DNA of 64,000 bases from Pseudomonadota bacterium. GTDB lineage: Bacteria > Pseudomonadota > Alphaproteobacteria > Rhizobiales > Phreatobacteraceae. The stretch lies in NCBI GenBank assembly GCA_020161695.1, contig JAIUOO010000005.1, positions 1-64,000 of the forward strand, written 5' to 3'. Both the position numbers and the translations under genes were made by a program. Each line of letters starts with the position of its first letter. Position 1 is the first letter of the stretch. The notes under the pieces were generated by a model. It had not been told where the DNA came from and ran no database searches. It worked only from the letters and a program-made list of their open reading frames with translations. Below, one piece after another: positions 55,605-64,000 of this stretch.

Positions 55605-57398
55605 TCAGGTCTCGACCATCGCCCGCGGCGGCTTGCGGTCGCCGTCGCTGCCGGCCATGAACTGCGCCTTGGCCAGGTTGGCGAAAACGCCGCCCTGCGC
55701 CACCAGTTCCTCGAACGTACCGCTCTCGATGACCCGGCCCTGATCGAAGACGAGAATGCGCGTCGCGTGCCGGATGGTGGCGAGGCGGTGGGCGATGACG
55801 AAGGTCGTGCGCCCCTTCATCACCTCCTCCAGCGCCGCCTGCAGCTTCTGCTCGGTGGTGGCGTCGAGCGCCGAGGTCGCCTCGTCGAGGATCAGCACCG
55901 GCGGATCCTTCAGAAGCGCGCGCGCGATGGACAGGCGCTGACGCTCGCCGCCCGACAGCGAACGGCCGCGCTCGGCGACCTCGGTGTCGAGCCCGTCCGG
56001 CTGGCGCTTGAGGAAGTCCATCGCCTGCGCCCGCTCGCAGGCCTGCCATATCTCGTCATCGCTCGCTTCGGGGCGGCCGACCTGAAGGTTCTCCTTGATC
56101 GTCCGCGCGAACAGCATCGGCTCCTGGAACACAACGCCGATATTGCGGCGGAGCGAGACCAGCGTGATGTCGCGGATGTCGTGACCGTCGATGGTGACGC
56201 GGCCGGATTGCGGATCGAAGACGCGGTGCAGCAGCGACAGCGTCGTCGACTTGCCCGAGCCGGTCGAGCCGACCAGCGCGATGGTGTCGCCGGGCTGGGC
56301 GACGAAGGAGAGATCCGCCACGGCGGCGCGCTTGCCGTCATAGGAGAAGGACACGTTCTCGAAGGCCACCGTGCCGGCGACGCGGCCGATATCGACGGCG
56401 TTCGGCCGGTCGCGCACCTGCGGCGCGGTGTCGACCACGTCGAAGAAGTCCTTGATCTTCGGCCCTTCGAGGAACACCGCGTTGATGAAGCCGACCAGCG
56501 CTTCGAGCTTGCCGATCAGCATGGTGGCGAAGCCCATGAAGGTGACGATCTCGCCGATGGTGGCGAGGCCGTTGATGTGCAGCCATGTGCCGATCAGGAA
56601 GATCGACAGCACGGTCAGGGTTGCCGATGCGCGCGAGGCGACCGCCGCGATGGCCCACCACGACAGGACCGGAATCTGCGCGGCGAGCAGCGCGTCGATG
56701 GTCGCGCGCATGGCGCGGACCTCGGCCTCGACGCGGGTGAAGGACTGGATCACCGGCACGTTGCCGAGGGCGTCTGTGGCGCGTTCGGCGAGGGCGTTGT
56801 GATATTCTTGCACCTTGCCCTGAAGGCTCTCTGTGCGCCTCAGCACCCAGCTGGTCAGGATGAAGAAGAAGAACACCATCACCACGAGGACCGAGCCGAG
56901 CCGCCAGTTCACCCAGAGCGAGACGGGAACCAGGATCACCAGCGCGATCATCGAGGCGCAATGCTCGCGCAGGAACGACAGCAGCAGCCAGGCCATGGCG
57001 TTGGAGCCTTCAAGCATTTGCTTGAGCAGGCGGCCCGAATGCGCGCCGGAATGGTAGCTGAGCGGCAGGTTCAGCACGTGCTCGAAGAAGTGCTGCATGA
57101 AGGCGAGGCGCCGGCGATGCGACATGCGGTCGGCGTGGAGCGCGACCAGCACGCCGGCGGCGATGGTGAACAGGCCGAACACCACCCACGCCGCCACCAG
57201 CGGCAGGATTTCGGTCCAGGTCACGGTGCGCCCGCGCGCCTGCGCGCCCGTGAGCGCGTCGATGATCCGCCCGAACAGGATCGGCTCGGCGAACATGATG
57301 CAGGCGAGCGCGATGTTGCAGAGAAGCAGGATGATGCCGAGGCGCTGCTCGGGCCCGAGTTGCCGCAGCACGCGCCAATAGACTTTCAGGAGTGACAT
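55605..57398 (-). CDS. ndvA: NdvA-like cyclic beta-glucan ABC exporter
   Basis: The 597-residue half-transporter has a six-helix membrane domain (about 1-330) and an ATPase with [33 protein letters not shown] and the H-loop AHRLAT, all intact. The sequence [18 protein letters not shown] at the start and [27 protein letters not shown] are features of NdvA/ChvA proteins, which export cyclic beta-1,2-glucan to the periplasm in rhizobia. No glucan synthase (NdvB) is in the window. It lies downstream of deoB on the same strand, with an 88-bp gap. Confidence 0.85.
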   Translation of the reverse strand: MSLLKVYWRVLRQLGPEQRLGIILLLCNIALACIMFAEPILFGRIIDALTGAQARGRTVTWTEILPLVAAWVVFGLFTIAAGVLVALHADRMSHRRRLAFMQHFFEHVLNLPLSYHSGAHSGRLLKQMLEGSNAMAWLLLSFLREHCASMIALVILVPVSLWVNWRLGSVLVVMVFFFFILTSWVLRRTESLQGKVQEYHNALAERATDALGNVPVIQSFTRVEAEVRAMRATIDALLAAQIPVLSWWAIAAVASRASATLTVLSIFLIGTWLHINGLATIGEIVTFMGFATMLIGKLEALVGFINAVFLEGPKIKDFFDVVDTAPQVRDRPNAVDIGRVAGTVAFENVSFSYDGKRAAVADLSFVAQPGDTIALVGSTGSGKSTTLSLLHRVFDPQSGRVTIDGHDIRDITLVSLRRNIGVVFQEPMLFARTIKENLQVGRPEASDDEIWQACERAQAMDFLKRQPDGLDTEVAERGRSLSGGERQRLSIARALLKDPPVLILDEATSALDATTEQKLQAALEEVMKGRTTFVIAHRLATIRHATRILVFDQGRVIESGTFEELVAQGGVFANLAKAQFMAGSDGDRKPPRAMVET

Positions 57399-57486
57399 CA
57401 GGCGCCTCGGTCGTTCGCGGGCCCTACCCGCTTCATGCCCTGTGAAACATGCCGTTCAACGCGCCGCAAGGCCTGCGGTTTCCCCC

Positions 57487-58680
57487 TCAGAACCGACGTC
57501 CCGCGCCGGGTGCCGGCAGGCCGAGATGGGCCGAGATGGTGGCGGCGATATCCGCGAAGGTCTCGCGCCCGCCGACAGGCCCCGCCGACAGGCCGGGACC
57601 GAAGGCGAGGATCGGCACGTGCTCGCGGGTGTGGTCGGAGCCCGGATAGGTCGGATCGCAGCCGTGGTCGGCGGTGACGATCACGAGGTCATCAGGCTTC
57701 AGGCGCCCGCGCAGGTCCGGCAACCACGCGTCGAAGGCCATCAGCGCCCGCCCATAGCCTTCCGGATCGCGGCGATGGCCGTAGAGCGAGTCGAAATCGA
57801 TGAAATTCGCCATCAGGAGCCCGCCATCCGCGAGCCGGTGGAGGGCCGTCAGCGTCGCCGCGCCGATGGCGGCATTGCCGTTCGCCTTCACCTCCTCGCC
57901 GGTGCCGATATGGGCAAAGATGTCGCCGATCTTGCCGACGGTGAGAACCTGCCGGCCGGCATCGGCGGCGATCTGGAGCAGGGTCGGGGCCGGCGGCGGC
58001 ACGGCATAGTCGCGGCGGTTGCCGGTGCGGACGAAATCCGCGGCGGCCGATCCGACGAAAGGCCGCGCGATCACCCGCCCGATGCCGAGCGGATCGACCA
58101 GGCGGCGTGCGATCAGGCAGAGGTCGTAGAGCCGCTGAAGCCCGAACACCTCCTCGTGCGCGGCGATCTGCAACACGGAATCCGCCGATGTATAGAGGAT
58201 CGGCTTGCCCGTCCGCACATGCTCCTCGCCAAGCTCGGCGATGATCTCGGTGCCGGAGGCGTGCCTGTCGCCGAGAATGCCGGGAAGCCTCGCTTCGCGG
58301 ACAATCGCCTCGGTCAGATCAGCCGGAAAACTGGGAACCGACGTCGGGAAATAGCCCCAGTCGAAGGTGACGGGAACGCCGGCGATCTCCCAGTGGCCGG
58401 AGGGCGTGTCCTTGCCGCGCGATGTCTCGACGCCGAAGCCGAACCGGCCTTGTGGCGGGTCGGCCGTCTCGAGCCCCTGCGGAACCCGCCCCGTCGACAG
58501 CCGCACCGCCTCGCCAAGGCCCAGTGCCGCGAGGTTCGGCAGCGCGAACGGGATCCCGCTCTCGGCAAACCATTCAGCGACATGGCCGAGCGTATCCGCG
58601 CCCGCGTCGCCGTAGGCAGCCGCGTCGGCACCGGCGCCGATGCCGACCGAATCGAGGACGATGACGATGGCGCGGGCCAT
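57487..58680 (-). CDS. deoB: phosphopentomutase
   Basis: The 397-residue protein is DeoB of the alkaline-phosphatase superfamily. [15 protein letters not shown] holds the metal Asp, DTLGHVAEW follows, and [26 protein letters not shown] holds further metal ligands. It interconverts ribose or deoxyribose 1- and 5-phosphates. It is the last gene of the nucleoside operon and starts three bases after the deoA stop. Confidence 0.94.
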   Translation of the reverse strand: MARAIVIVLDSVGIGAGADAAAYGDAGADTLGHVAEWFAESGIPFALPNLAALGLGEAVRLSTGRVPQGLETADPPQGRFGFGVETSRGKDTPSGHWEIAGVPVTFDWGYFPTSVPSFPADLTEAIVREARLPGILGDRHASGTEIIAELGEEHVRTGKPILYTSADSVLQIAAHEEVFGLQRLYDLCLIARRLVDPLGIGRVIARPFVGSAAADFVRTGNRRDYAVPPPAPTLLQIAADAGRQVLTVGKIGDIFAHIGTGEEVKANGNAAIGAATLTALHRLADGGLLMANFIDFDSLYGHRRDPEGYGRALMAFDAWLPDLRGRLKPDDLVIVTADHGCDPTYPGSDHTREHVPILAFGPGLSAGPVGGRETFADIAATISAHLGLPAPGAGRRF

Positions 58681-58683
58681 GGC

Positions 58684-60009
58684 TCAGCCCGTGATCCGGG
58701 CCTGGACCAGCGCGCCGATGACCGCGCCGCCCTCGCCAAGGGTCACTGCCTTCGAGATCATCGCCGCAGCCGCATCGAAACCCGCTTCGTCGCGGGCATG
58801 GATCATCGCCAGCGGCTGGCCGGGTTCGACCGCGTCTCCGAGCGCGACGATATCGGTGAGCCCCACGGCATGATCGACCGGGTCGGCCGCGCGCGTGCGC
58901 CCGCCGCCGAGCGCCACCACGCTCATGCCCACGGCGCGGGTGTCGACCTCGGTCACCACGCCGGCCTTGTCGGCCAGAACCGGCCGCACCAGCGGCGCAC
59001 GCGGCAGATGCTTGTCGGGGTGTTCCATCAGATCGGCCGGACCGCCCAGCGCCGTCACCATCTGCTGGAATATTTCGGCGGCGCGGCCGTTGGCGAGCAC
59101 GCGCTCCAGCTTGCCGAGCGCGGTGTCGAGGTCGGGCGCGAGCTTGCCGAGCACCAGCAGCTCGGAGGCGAGCGCCATGGTCACGCCATGCAGGCGGCTC
59201 TCGCGATAGCGGCCTTCGAGATAGTCGACGGTCCAGCGCACCTCGACCGCATTGCCGGCGGCATTGGCGAGCGGCTGGTCCATGGGCGTGACGAGCGCGA
59301 CGGTGGGCAGGCCCGCGCCGCCCGCGACCGCGGCGATGCTCTCGGCGAGTTCCTTCGAGCGCGGAAATTCCGGCATGAAGGCGCCGGAACCGGTCTTCAC
59401 GTCCATCACCAGCCCGTCGAGCCCGGCCGCGAGCTTCTTCGACAGGATGGAGGACGTCAGCAGCGGAATGGTCTCCACCGTCGCGGTCACGTCGCGAACG
59501 CCGTAGATGACCTTGTCGGCGGGCGCGAGATCGGCGGTCTGCCCGATGATGGCGCAGCCGATGTCGCGCACGGTGCGCCGGAACAGGTCGCGGTCCGGCG
59601 TCGCATTGTAGCCGGGGATCGATTCCAGCTTGTCGAGCGTGCCGCCGGTATGGCCGAGCCCGCGGCCGGAGATCATCGGCACGAATCCACCCGCCGCCGC
59701 GACCATCGGCGCCAGCATGAGCGAGACGACGTCGCCGACGCCGCCGGTCGAATGCTTGTCGAGGACGGGGCCGGGCAGGTTCAGGTCGCGCCAGTCGAGC
59801 GTCACGCCGGAACGGACCATGGCCTGCGTCAGCGCCACCCGCTCGGGCATGGTCATGCCGCGGAAGAACACCGCCATGCAGAAGGCCGCGACCTGCGCCT
59901 CCGTGACGGTCTTGTCGCCGATGCCCGCGACGAAACCGGCGATGGCTTCGTCCGACAACCTGCCGCCGTCGCGCTTCTCGCGGATGATCTCCTGCGGGAT
60001 GAAGGTCAT
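58684..60009 (-). CDS. deoA: thymidine phosphorylase
   Basis: The 441-residue protein belongs to the DeoA family. LDKHSTGGVGDVVS binds phosphate and ribose, and VMDVKTGSGAF and PMDQPLANAAGNAVEV lie in the substrate pocket. It splits thymidine or deoxyuridine with phosphate. The ATG at 60009 overlaps the deoC stop by four bases. The downstream gene is deoB. Confidence 0.95.
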   Translation of the reverse strand: MTFIPQEIIREKRDGGRLSDEAIAGFVAGIGDKTVTEAQVAAFCMAVFFRGMTMPERVALTQAMVRSGVTLDWRDLNLPGPVLDKHSTGGVGDVVSLMLAPMVAAAGGFVPMISGRGLGHTGGTLDKLESIPGYNATPDRDLFRRTVRDIGCAIIGQTADLAPADKVIYGVRDVTATVETIPLLTSSILSKKLAAGLDGLVMDVKTGSGAFMPEFPRSKELAESIAAVAGGAGLPTVALVTPMDQPLANAAGNAVEVRWTVDYLEGRYRESRLHGVTMALASELLVLGKLAPDLDTALGKLERVLANGRAAEIFQQMVTALGGPADLMEHPDKHLPRAPLVRPVLADKAGVVTEVDTRAVGMSVVALGGGRTRAADPVDHAVGLTDIVALGDAVEPGQPLAMIHARDEAGFDAAAAMISKAVTLGEGGAVIGALVQARITG

Positions 60010-60761
60010 GACGCCTCTCCCGCCGCAGCGAGCAGAACGTCTATGAGGCCGGACGCGCCGAAGCGGAACGTGTCGGGCGTCGCCCAGTCCGGCCCCATCT
60101 TCTGGTCGGCGAGATCGAGATAGGCGCGCGCATCGGCGAGCGTGCGGATGCCGCCGGACGGTTTGATGCCGACGCGCCGGCCGGAAGCGGCGATCTCGTC
60201 CAGCATGATCGCCACCGCTTCGGGGGTCGCCGAGGTCGCGGTCTTGCCCGTCGAGGTCTTGATGAAGTCGGCGCCGGTGCCGATGGCTATGCGTGCGGCT
60301 TCCCGGATCAGGTTCGGGGTTTTCAGCTCGCCGGTTTCGAGGATCGTCTTCAGCGTGCGGGTCGGCGGCACCGAAGCGCGGACCGCGCCGAGCAGCGCGC
60401 CGACCACCTCGCGCCGGCCGGCGGCGAGCGCCCGCCACGGCAGCACAAGGTCGATCTCGTCGGCCCCGTCGAGCAGGGCATAGCGCGCCTCGTCGGCCGC
60501 GCGCATCACGTCGTCCTCACCGGCGGGAAAATTGACGACCGTGGCGACCTTCACCGGCGCTCCCTTCAGGAGGCGCCTCGCCTGCGGCACGAAGCCGGCC
60601 CACAGGCAGACGGCCGCGACCGGCCCGGCCGGCGTCACGGCGCGCGCGCAGAGCTTCTCCACGCCAGCCTCGTCGAGGCCGTTGGAGAGGTCCGTCAGGT
60701 CGAGCAGCGCGAGGGCGCGGCGAGCAAGGTCTGAATCGCTCATGGAACTGGCATCGGTCAT
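60006..60761 (-). CDS. deoC: deoxyribose-phosphate aldolase
   Basis: The 251-residue enzyme is DeoC. VVNFPAGED starts a barrel strand, EIDLVLPW follows, and GADFIKTSTGK holds the Schiff-base Lys; GIKPSGGIRT binds phosphate. It cleaves deoxyribose 5-phosphate to glyceraldehyde 3-phosphate and acetaldehyde. The ATG at 60761 overlaps the punA stop by four bases; a second ATG six codons later is possible. Confidence 0.95.
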   Translation of the reverse strand: MTDASSMSDSDLARRALALLDLTDLSNGLDEAGVEKLCARAVTPAGPVAAVCLWAGFVPQARRLLKGAPVKVATVVNFPAGEDDVMRAADEARYALLDGADEIDLVLPWRALAAGRREVVGALLGAVRASVPPTRTLKTILETGELKTPNLIREAARIAIGTGADFIKTSTGKTATSATPEAVAIMLDEIAASGRRVGIKPSGGIRTLADARAYLDLADQKMGPDWATPDTFRFGASGLIDVLLAAAGEAS

Positions 60762-61555
60762 GCGGCAAGCCTTGCGAGGAAGCCCCGGATCACCGCCTCC
60801 ATGGCGGCGGCGCCCTGATGGGCCACGGCCTTGGTCTCGGCGTGCGACGGCGCATGCGCCGCCATGCCGGCGGCATAGTTGGTGATCATCGACAGGGCCG
60901 CGACGGTGAGGCCGGCATGGCGCGCGAGGATCACCTCCGGAACGGTCGACATGCCGACCGCATCGGCGCCAAGGCCGCGCAGCGCGCGGATTTCGGCCGG
61001 CGTCTCGAAGCTCGGGCCAGTCACCCAGGCATAGACGCCCTCGTGCAGCGCGATGCGTGCCGAGGCGGCGCCATGGGCGATGGCGGTACGCAGGCCGGGG
61101 TCGTAGGCATCGTTCATCGGCACGAAGCTGGCATCGCCGGGCAGGCCGACCAGCGGGTTCGGCCCGAACAGGCTGATATGGTCCTCGATCACCATGATGC
61201 TGCCCGGCGGCATGTCGGCTCTCAGCGAACCCGCGGAATTGGTCAGCAGCAGGGCGCCGACGCCAAGTCCGGCAAAGGCGTCGATGGCGGGCTTCATCGC
61301 GCGGGGATCGCCATGCTCGTAGGTGTGGACGCGACCCTGCATCACCGCCACGCGCCGGCCCTCCAGCGTCCCGATCACCAGCCGGCCGGCATGGCCGGTG
61401 ACGCCGGAAAGCGGGAAGCCGGGCAGGTCGGAATAGGCGATGGCGACCGGTGCCTCGACCGCATCGGCCAACGATCCGAGCCCGGTGCCGAGCACGATGG
61501 CGCAGTCGATCGGCGCTTCGCCGGCGATGGCGCGGATGGTAGCGGCGGCGCTCAT
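60758..61555 (-). CDS. punA: purine-nucleoside phosphorylase (trimeric PunA/PNP type)
   Basis: The 265-residue protein is the trimeric class of PNP. LGTGLGS near residue 22 binds phosphate, GRVHTYEHG and LLTNSAGSL follow, and TGPSFETPAEIRALRGLGADAVGMSTVPE contains the purine-binding Glu and the Met and Thr of the pocket; ITNYAAGMA holds the purine Asn. It splits purine nucleosides with phosphate. It overlaps both neighbours by four bases. Confidence 0.93.
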   Translation of the reverse strand: MSAAATIRAIAGEAPIDCAIVLGTGLGSLADAVEAPVAIAYSDLPGFPLSGVTGHAGRLVIGTLEGRRVAVMQGRVHTYEHGDPRAMKPAIDAFAGLGVGALLLTNSAGSLRADMPPGSIMVIEDHISLFGPNPLVGLPGDASFVPMNDAYDPGLRTAIAHGAASARIALHEGVYAWVTGPSFETPAEIRALRGLGADAVGMSTVPEVILARHAGLTVAALSMITNYAAGMAAHAPSHAETKAVAHQGAAAMEAVIRGFLARLAA

Positions 61556-61953
61556 GCGAGATTGTCCGGGCCGAACGAGTGCGGCAGCAGCTCGCCCAGC
61601 GTGAAGCTGCGTCGGATGCCCTGCGGCCCGGCAATATGGATCGCGGCCGCATCGGGCGCGAATTCGCGCAGGCGCTGCCGGCAGGCGCCGCACGGCGTGC
61701 ACAGCGCCTCGCCGTCGCCGACCACCAGCATCTCGGCGATCGCCCGGTCGCCGCCGAGCACCATGGCGGCGATGGCGCCGGCTTCCGCGCAGGTGCCGAC
61801 CGGATAGGCGGCATTCTCGACATTGGCGCCCGAATAGAGCCGGCCCGAGGCCGCGCGCACCACCGCGCCGACCCGGAAGCGCGAATGCGGCGCATAGGCC
61901 GCGGCCTGTGCCTCTCGCGCCATCGCAAACATCTGGTCGAGATCGGCGCTCAC
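61552..61953 (-). CDS. cdd: cytidine deaminase
   Basis: The 133-residue protein is the small tetrameric Cdd. Zinc ligands are Cys55, Cys88 and Cys91 with the catalytic Glu57 (CAEAGA; PCGACRQ). It deaminates cytidine and deoxycytidine to uridine. A GTG at 61953 is chosen as start, with GAAGGA seven bases upstream. It overlaps the upstream permease stop and the downstream punA start by four bases. Confidence 0.95.
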   Translation of the reverse strand: MSADLDQMFAMAREAQAAAYAPHSRFRVGAVVRAASGRLYSGANVENAAYPVGTCAEAGAIAAMVLGGDRAIAEMLVVGDGEALCTPCGACRQRLREFAPDAAAIHIAGPQGIRRSFTLGELLPHSFGPDNLA

Positions 61954-62924
61954 GAACGGTCCTTCACGTAGGGTGTGCCGGAGGCTTTCGGCGGCACGGC
62001 GCGGCCGATGAAGCCGGCCAGCAGAATCACGGTGAGGATATAGGGCAAAGCCTGGATCGCCTGAACCGGGATCGCACCGATACCCGGCAGGCTCGCGCCC
62101 TGAAGCCGGAGCGCCATGGCGTCGAGGAAACCGAACAGCAGGCAGGCGCCGAGCGCCGGCCAGGGCCGCCACTTCGCGAAGACGAGCGCGGCAAGCGCGA
62201 TGTACCCCTTGCCGGCGGTCATGTCCGGCACGAAGCCGGCCGATTGCGCGATGGAGAGATAGGCGCCGCCGAAGCCGCAGAGGATGCCGGCGACCAGCAC
62301 CGCCGAATAGCGCAGCCGCGCCACCGACAGGCCGGCGGTCTCGACGGCCGCCGGGTTCTCTCCGCTCGCGCGCAAGCGCAGGCCCCAGCGCGTTCGGAAC
62401 ATCAGGAACGCCGTCAGCGGCACGAGCAGGAAGGCCGAATAGACCAGCAGCGAATGGCCGGAAATCACCTCGGCATAGAAGCCACCGGCGAACGGCACCG
62501 CTTCGGCCGCTTCCGCCAGCGGCAGCGTGACCTCGCCGAAGCGCGCCGCGCCGGCAAGCTGCGGCGTGCGGCCGCCCTGCCCGAACCAGGCATTGCCGAG
62601 CACGGCGGTGAGGCCCGCCGCGAGGAAGTTCAACGCCATGCCCGAGACGATCTGGTTGCCGTTCCAGGTGATCGTCGCAAAGCCGTGGACGAGCGCGAAG
62701 GCCATGGAGGCGCCGATCCCCGCCAGCAGGCCGAGCCACGGATTGGGGACGATCGCGACGATGGCGGCCGCGGCGAAGGCGGCAGCCAACATCTTGCCTT
62801 CGAGGCCGATGTCGACGATGCCCGCCCGCTCCGACCAGAGCCCCGCGAGACAGGCGAAGATCAGGGGCGTTGCGAGCCGCACCGCGCTGTCGAGCGCCGC
62901 CAGAAGGGCGAGCCAGCCGCTCAT
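61950..62924 (-). CDS. nucleoside ABC transporter permease (second subunit)
   Basis: The 324-residue protein has about eight to nine hydrophobic helices and the EGKMLAAAFAAA and GENPAAVETAGL segments seen in the nucleoside-type BPD_transp_2 permeases (PnrA/BmpA-associated systems). Together with the upstream permease it would form the membrane channel for nucleosides. The ATG at 62924 overlaps the upstream permease stop by four bases. The downstream gene is cdd, supporting a nucleoside role. Confidence 0.85.
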   Translation of the reverse strand: MSGWLALLAALDSAVRLATPLIFACLAGLWSERAGIVDIGLEGKMLAAAFAAAAIVAIVPNPWLGLLAGIGASMAFALVHGFATITWNGNQIVSGMALNFLAAGLTAVLGNAWFGQGGRTPQLAGAARFGEVTLPLAEAAEAVPFAGGFYAEVISGHSLLVYSAFLLVPLTAFLMFRTRWGLRLRASGENPAAVETAGLSVARLRYSAVLVAGILCGFGGAYLSIAQSAGFVPDMTAGKGYIALAALVFAKWRPWPALGACLLFGFLDAMALRLQGASLPGIGAIPVQAIQALPYILTVILLAGFIGRAVPPKASGTPYVKDRS

Positions 62925-64000
62925 GCCGGCACCGCCTTGCGGCCGAGCCGCTGCGCGAGCACGAGGCCGCCATGGCGCACCATGCCCTCGAGCGCCCCGG
63001 AGAACAGGATGACCAGCCCCTGGATCACCACGATCATGTCGCGGGTGATGGCGGGCTTCTCGAACGAGAGTTCCGCCCCACCCTGCGCGAGCACACCGAA
63101 CAGCAGCGCCGCGGCGAGAATGCCGGCGGGATGGCCGCGCCCCATCAAGGCCACGGCGATGCCGACGAACCCCGCGCCGGCGGCGAACTCGTTGATCAGC
63201 CGGCCCTGCACGCCGAGAATCTCGTTGGTCGCCATGAGGCCGGCGAGCGCGCCGGACAGCGCGAGCGCAATGACGGTGACGCGCGCCGGCGAGATGCCGG
63301 CATAGGCCGCGGCCTCCGCATTGGCGCCGACCGTGCGGATGGCGTAACCGAGCCGCGTGCGCCAGATCAGCACCCACACTGCGAGACAGGCGACCAGGGC
63401 CATGGCGAAGGAGAGGTTGAGAGGGGTACGCGGCAGATCGACCCCGAACCGCGCGGCGAGGTCAGCGAGCGATGGCAGCCGCGCCGCCGGTGCAAAGGCT
63501 GCCGTTTCCAGCGCCATCGAGCCGGCCATGCGCAGGGGGCCTGCGAGCAGATAGACCAGCAGCGCCCCTGCGATGAAGTTGAACATGATGGTGGTGATGA
63601 CGATATGGCTGCCGCGATAGGCCTGCAGCCAGCCCGGAACGGCGGCCCATGCAGCGCCGCCGAGCGCGGCGCCGAGGATCGCCAGCGGCAGCAGGATCGG
63701 CCAGGGCAGGTCCGGCAGGGCCAGCGCCACCAGCGCCGCGCCGAGCCCGCCCATCAGCGCCTGCCCCTCGCCGCCGATGTTGAAGTGGCCGGCATGGAAG
63801 GCGACGGCGACCGCGAGCCCGGTGAACACGAAGCTGGTCGCATAGTGCAGCGTGTAGCCTATGCCGTTGCCGGAGCCGAGCGCCCCGCGAAAGGCAATGC
63901 CCATCGCCTCGACGGGGTTCTCGCCGATGGCGAGCACGAGCAGGCCGGCAGCTGCCAGCGCGATGGCGACATTCGCGAGCGGCAGGACAAGGCCAAGCCA
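62921..64000 (-). CDS. nucleoside ABC transporter permease (first subunit), N-terminus off the window edge
   Basis: The frame is open from 62921 to the right edge, so only the C-terminal 359 codons can be read. It has about eight to nine helices, the FNIGGEGQALMGGLGAA segment and GANAEAAAYAGISPARV, matching the first permease of nucleoside ABC systems. The helix LPLANVAIALAAAGLLVLAIGEN nearest the edge is the likely first or second one, so little is missing. The ATPase and binding protein should lie beyond the window. Confidence 0.85.
   Translation of the reverse strand, partial: WLGLVLPLANVAIALAAAGLLVLAIGENPVEAMGIAFRGALGSGNGIGYTLHYATSFVFTGLAVAVAFHAGHFNIGGEGQALMGGLGAALVALALPDLPWPILLPLAILGAALGGAAWAAVPGWLQAYRGSHIVITTIMFNFIAGALLVYLLAGPLRMAGSMALETAAFAPAARLPSLADLAARFGVDLPRTPLNLSFAMALVACLAVWVLIWRTRLGYAIRTVGANAEAAAYAGISPARVTVIALALSGALAGLMATNEILGVQGRLINEFAAGAGFVGIAVALMGRGHPAGILAAALLFGVLAQGGAELSFEKPAITRDMIVVIQGLVILFSGALEGMVRHGGLVLAQRLGRKAVPA

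Noticed and set aside
57442..60123. Very long plus-strand open frame across deoB and deoA
   Set aside because: It is antisense to two genes of the nucleoside operon and shows no domain.

Overview
The window is a chromosomal segment of a GC-rich alphaproteobacterium, most likely in the order Hyphomicrobiales (Rhizobiales). This is inferred from gene families typical of that group: DUF2794, CarD, an RpoH2-type sigma factor, a seven-iron FdxA ferredoxin, the large NAD-dependent glutamate dehydrogenase, an NdvA-type glucan exporter, and the xerD-accA and lptM-lysA pairings. No species is assigned. I saw no transposase, prophage, CRISPR array, rRNA or tRNA.

Layout. (1) Positions 1-13420 hold an accessory acyl-CoA catabolic island. 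A leftward operon encodes an acyl-CoA ligase, a single-chain biotin-dependent acyl-CoA carboxylase and the start of a peptide-type ABC permease. A rightward operon encodes a TetR-family regulator, a second acyl-CoA ligase, a branched-chain-amino-acid-type binding protein, a transglutaminase-like protein, an SDR, an acyl-CoA dehydrogenase and a thiolase. Two near-identical 20-bp palindromes lie in the two promoter regions flanking the regulator, so both arms are probably one regulon. (2) 13457-24242 is mixed: small conserved proteins, an ABC exporter whose ATPase lacks several catalytic residues, an AEC transporter, a stand-alone receiver, a glutamine amidotransferase, thpR, a YafK-like L,D-transpeptidase, accA, xerD and a 49-residue membrane protein. 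(3) 24242-28352 carries xth, etfBA, a 3-hydroxybutyryl-CoA dehydrogenase, a YjfB-like small protein and a palindromic intergenic repeat. (4) 28353-44691 is mostly housekeeping and stress: NAD-GDH, an AhpD-like protein, a LON-domain protein, a Trm112-like protein, rpoH2, carD, fdxA, a TRIC-like channel, htpX, rsmB, a GGDEF protein, lptM, lysA and carbonic anhydrase. (5) 44727-57398 mixes metabolic, regulatory and envelope genes: an idonate-type dehydrogenase, an omega-aminotransferase, an auto-regulated TetR-YciI pair, an MFS transporter, a second L,D-transpeptidase, cheZ, envC-ctpA, a hydratase and ndvA. (6) 57487-64000 is a tightly overlapping nucleoside uptake and salvage operon: two ABC permeases, cdd, punA, deoC, deoA and deoB.

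How the genes work together. The first island would activate a carboxylic acid to a CoA thioester, carboxylate and/or dehydrogenate it, oxidise a hydroxyl and cleave it thiolytically. The ETF and hydroxyacyl-CoA dehydrogenase of region 3 could support it. No enoyl-CoA hydratase is encoded in the window, and the substrate is unknown. The right-end operon would import nucleosides, deaminate cytidine, phosphorolyse nucleosides and convert deoxyribose phosphate to glyceraldehyde 3-phosphate and acetaldehyde.

The best candidates for something new are the TetR-controlled acyl-CoA island with its paired operators, and the ABC exporter with the altered catalytic site.
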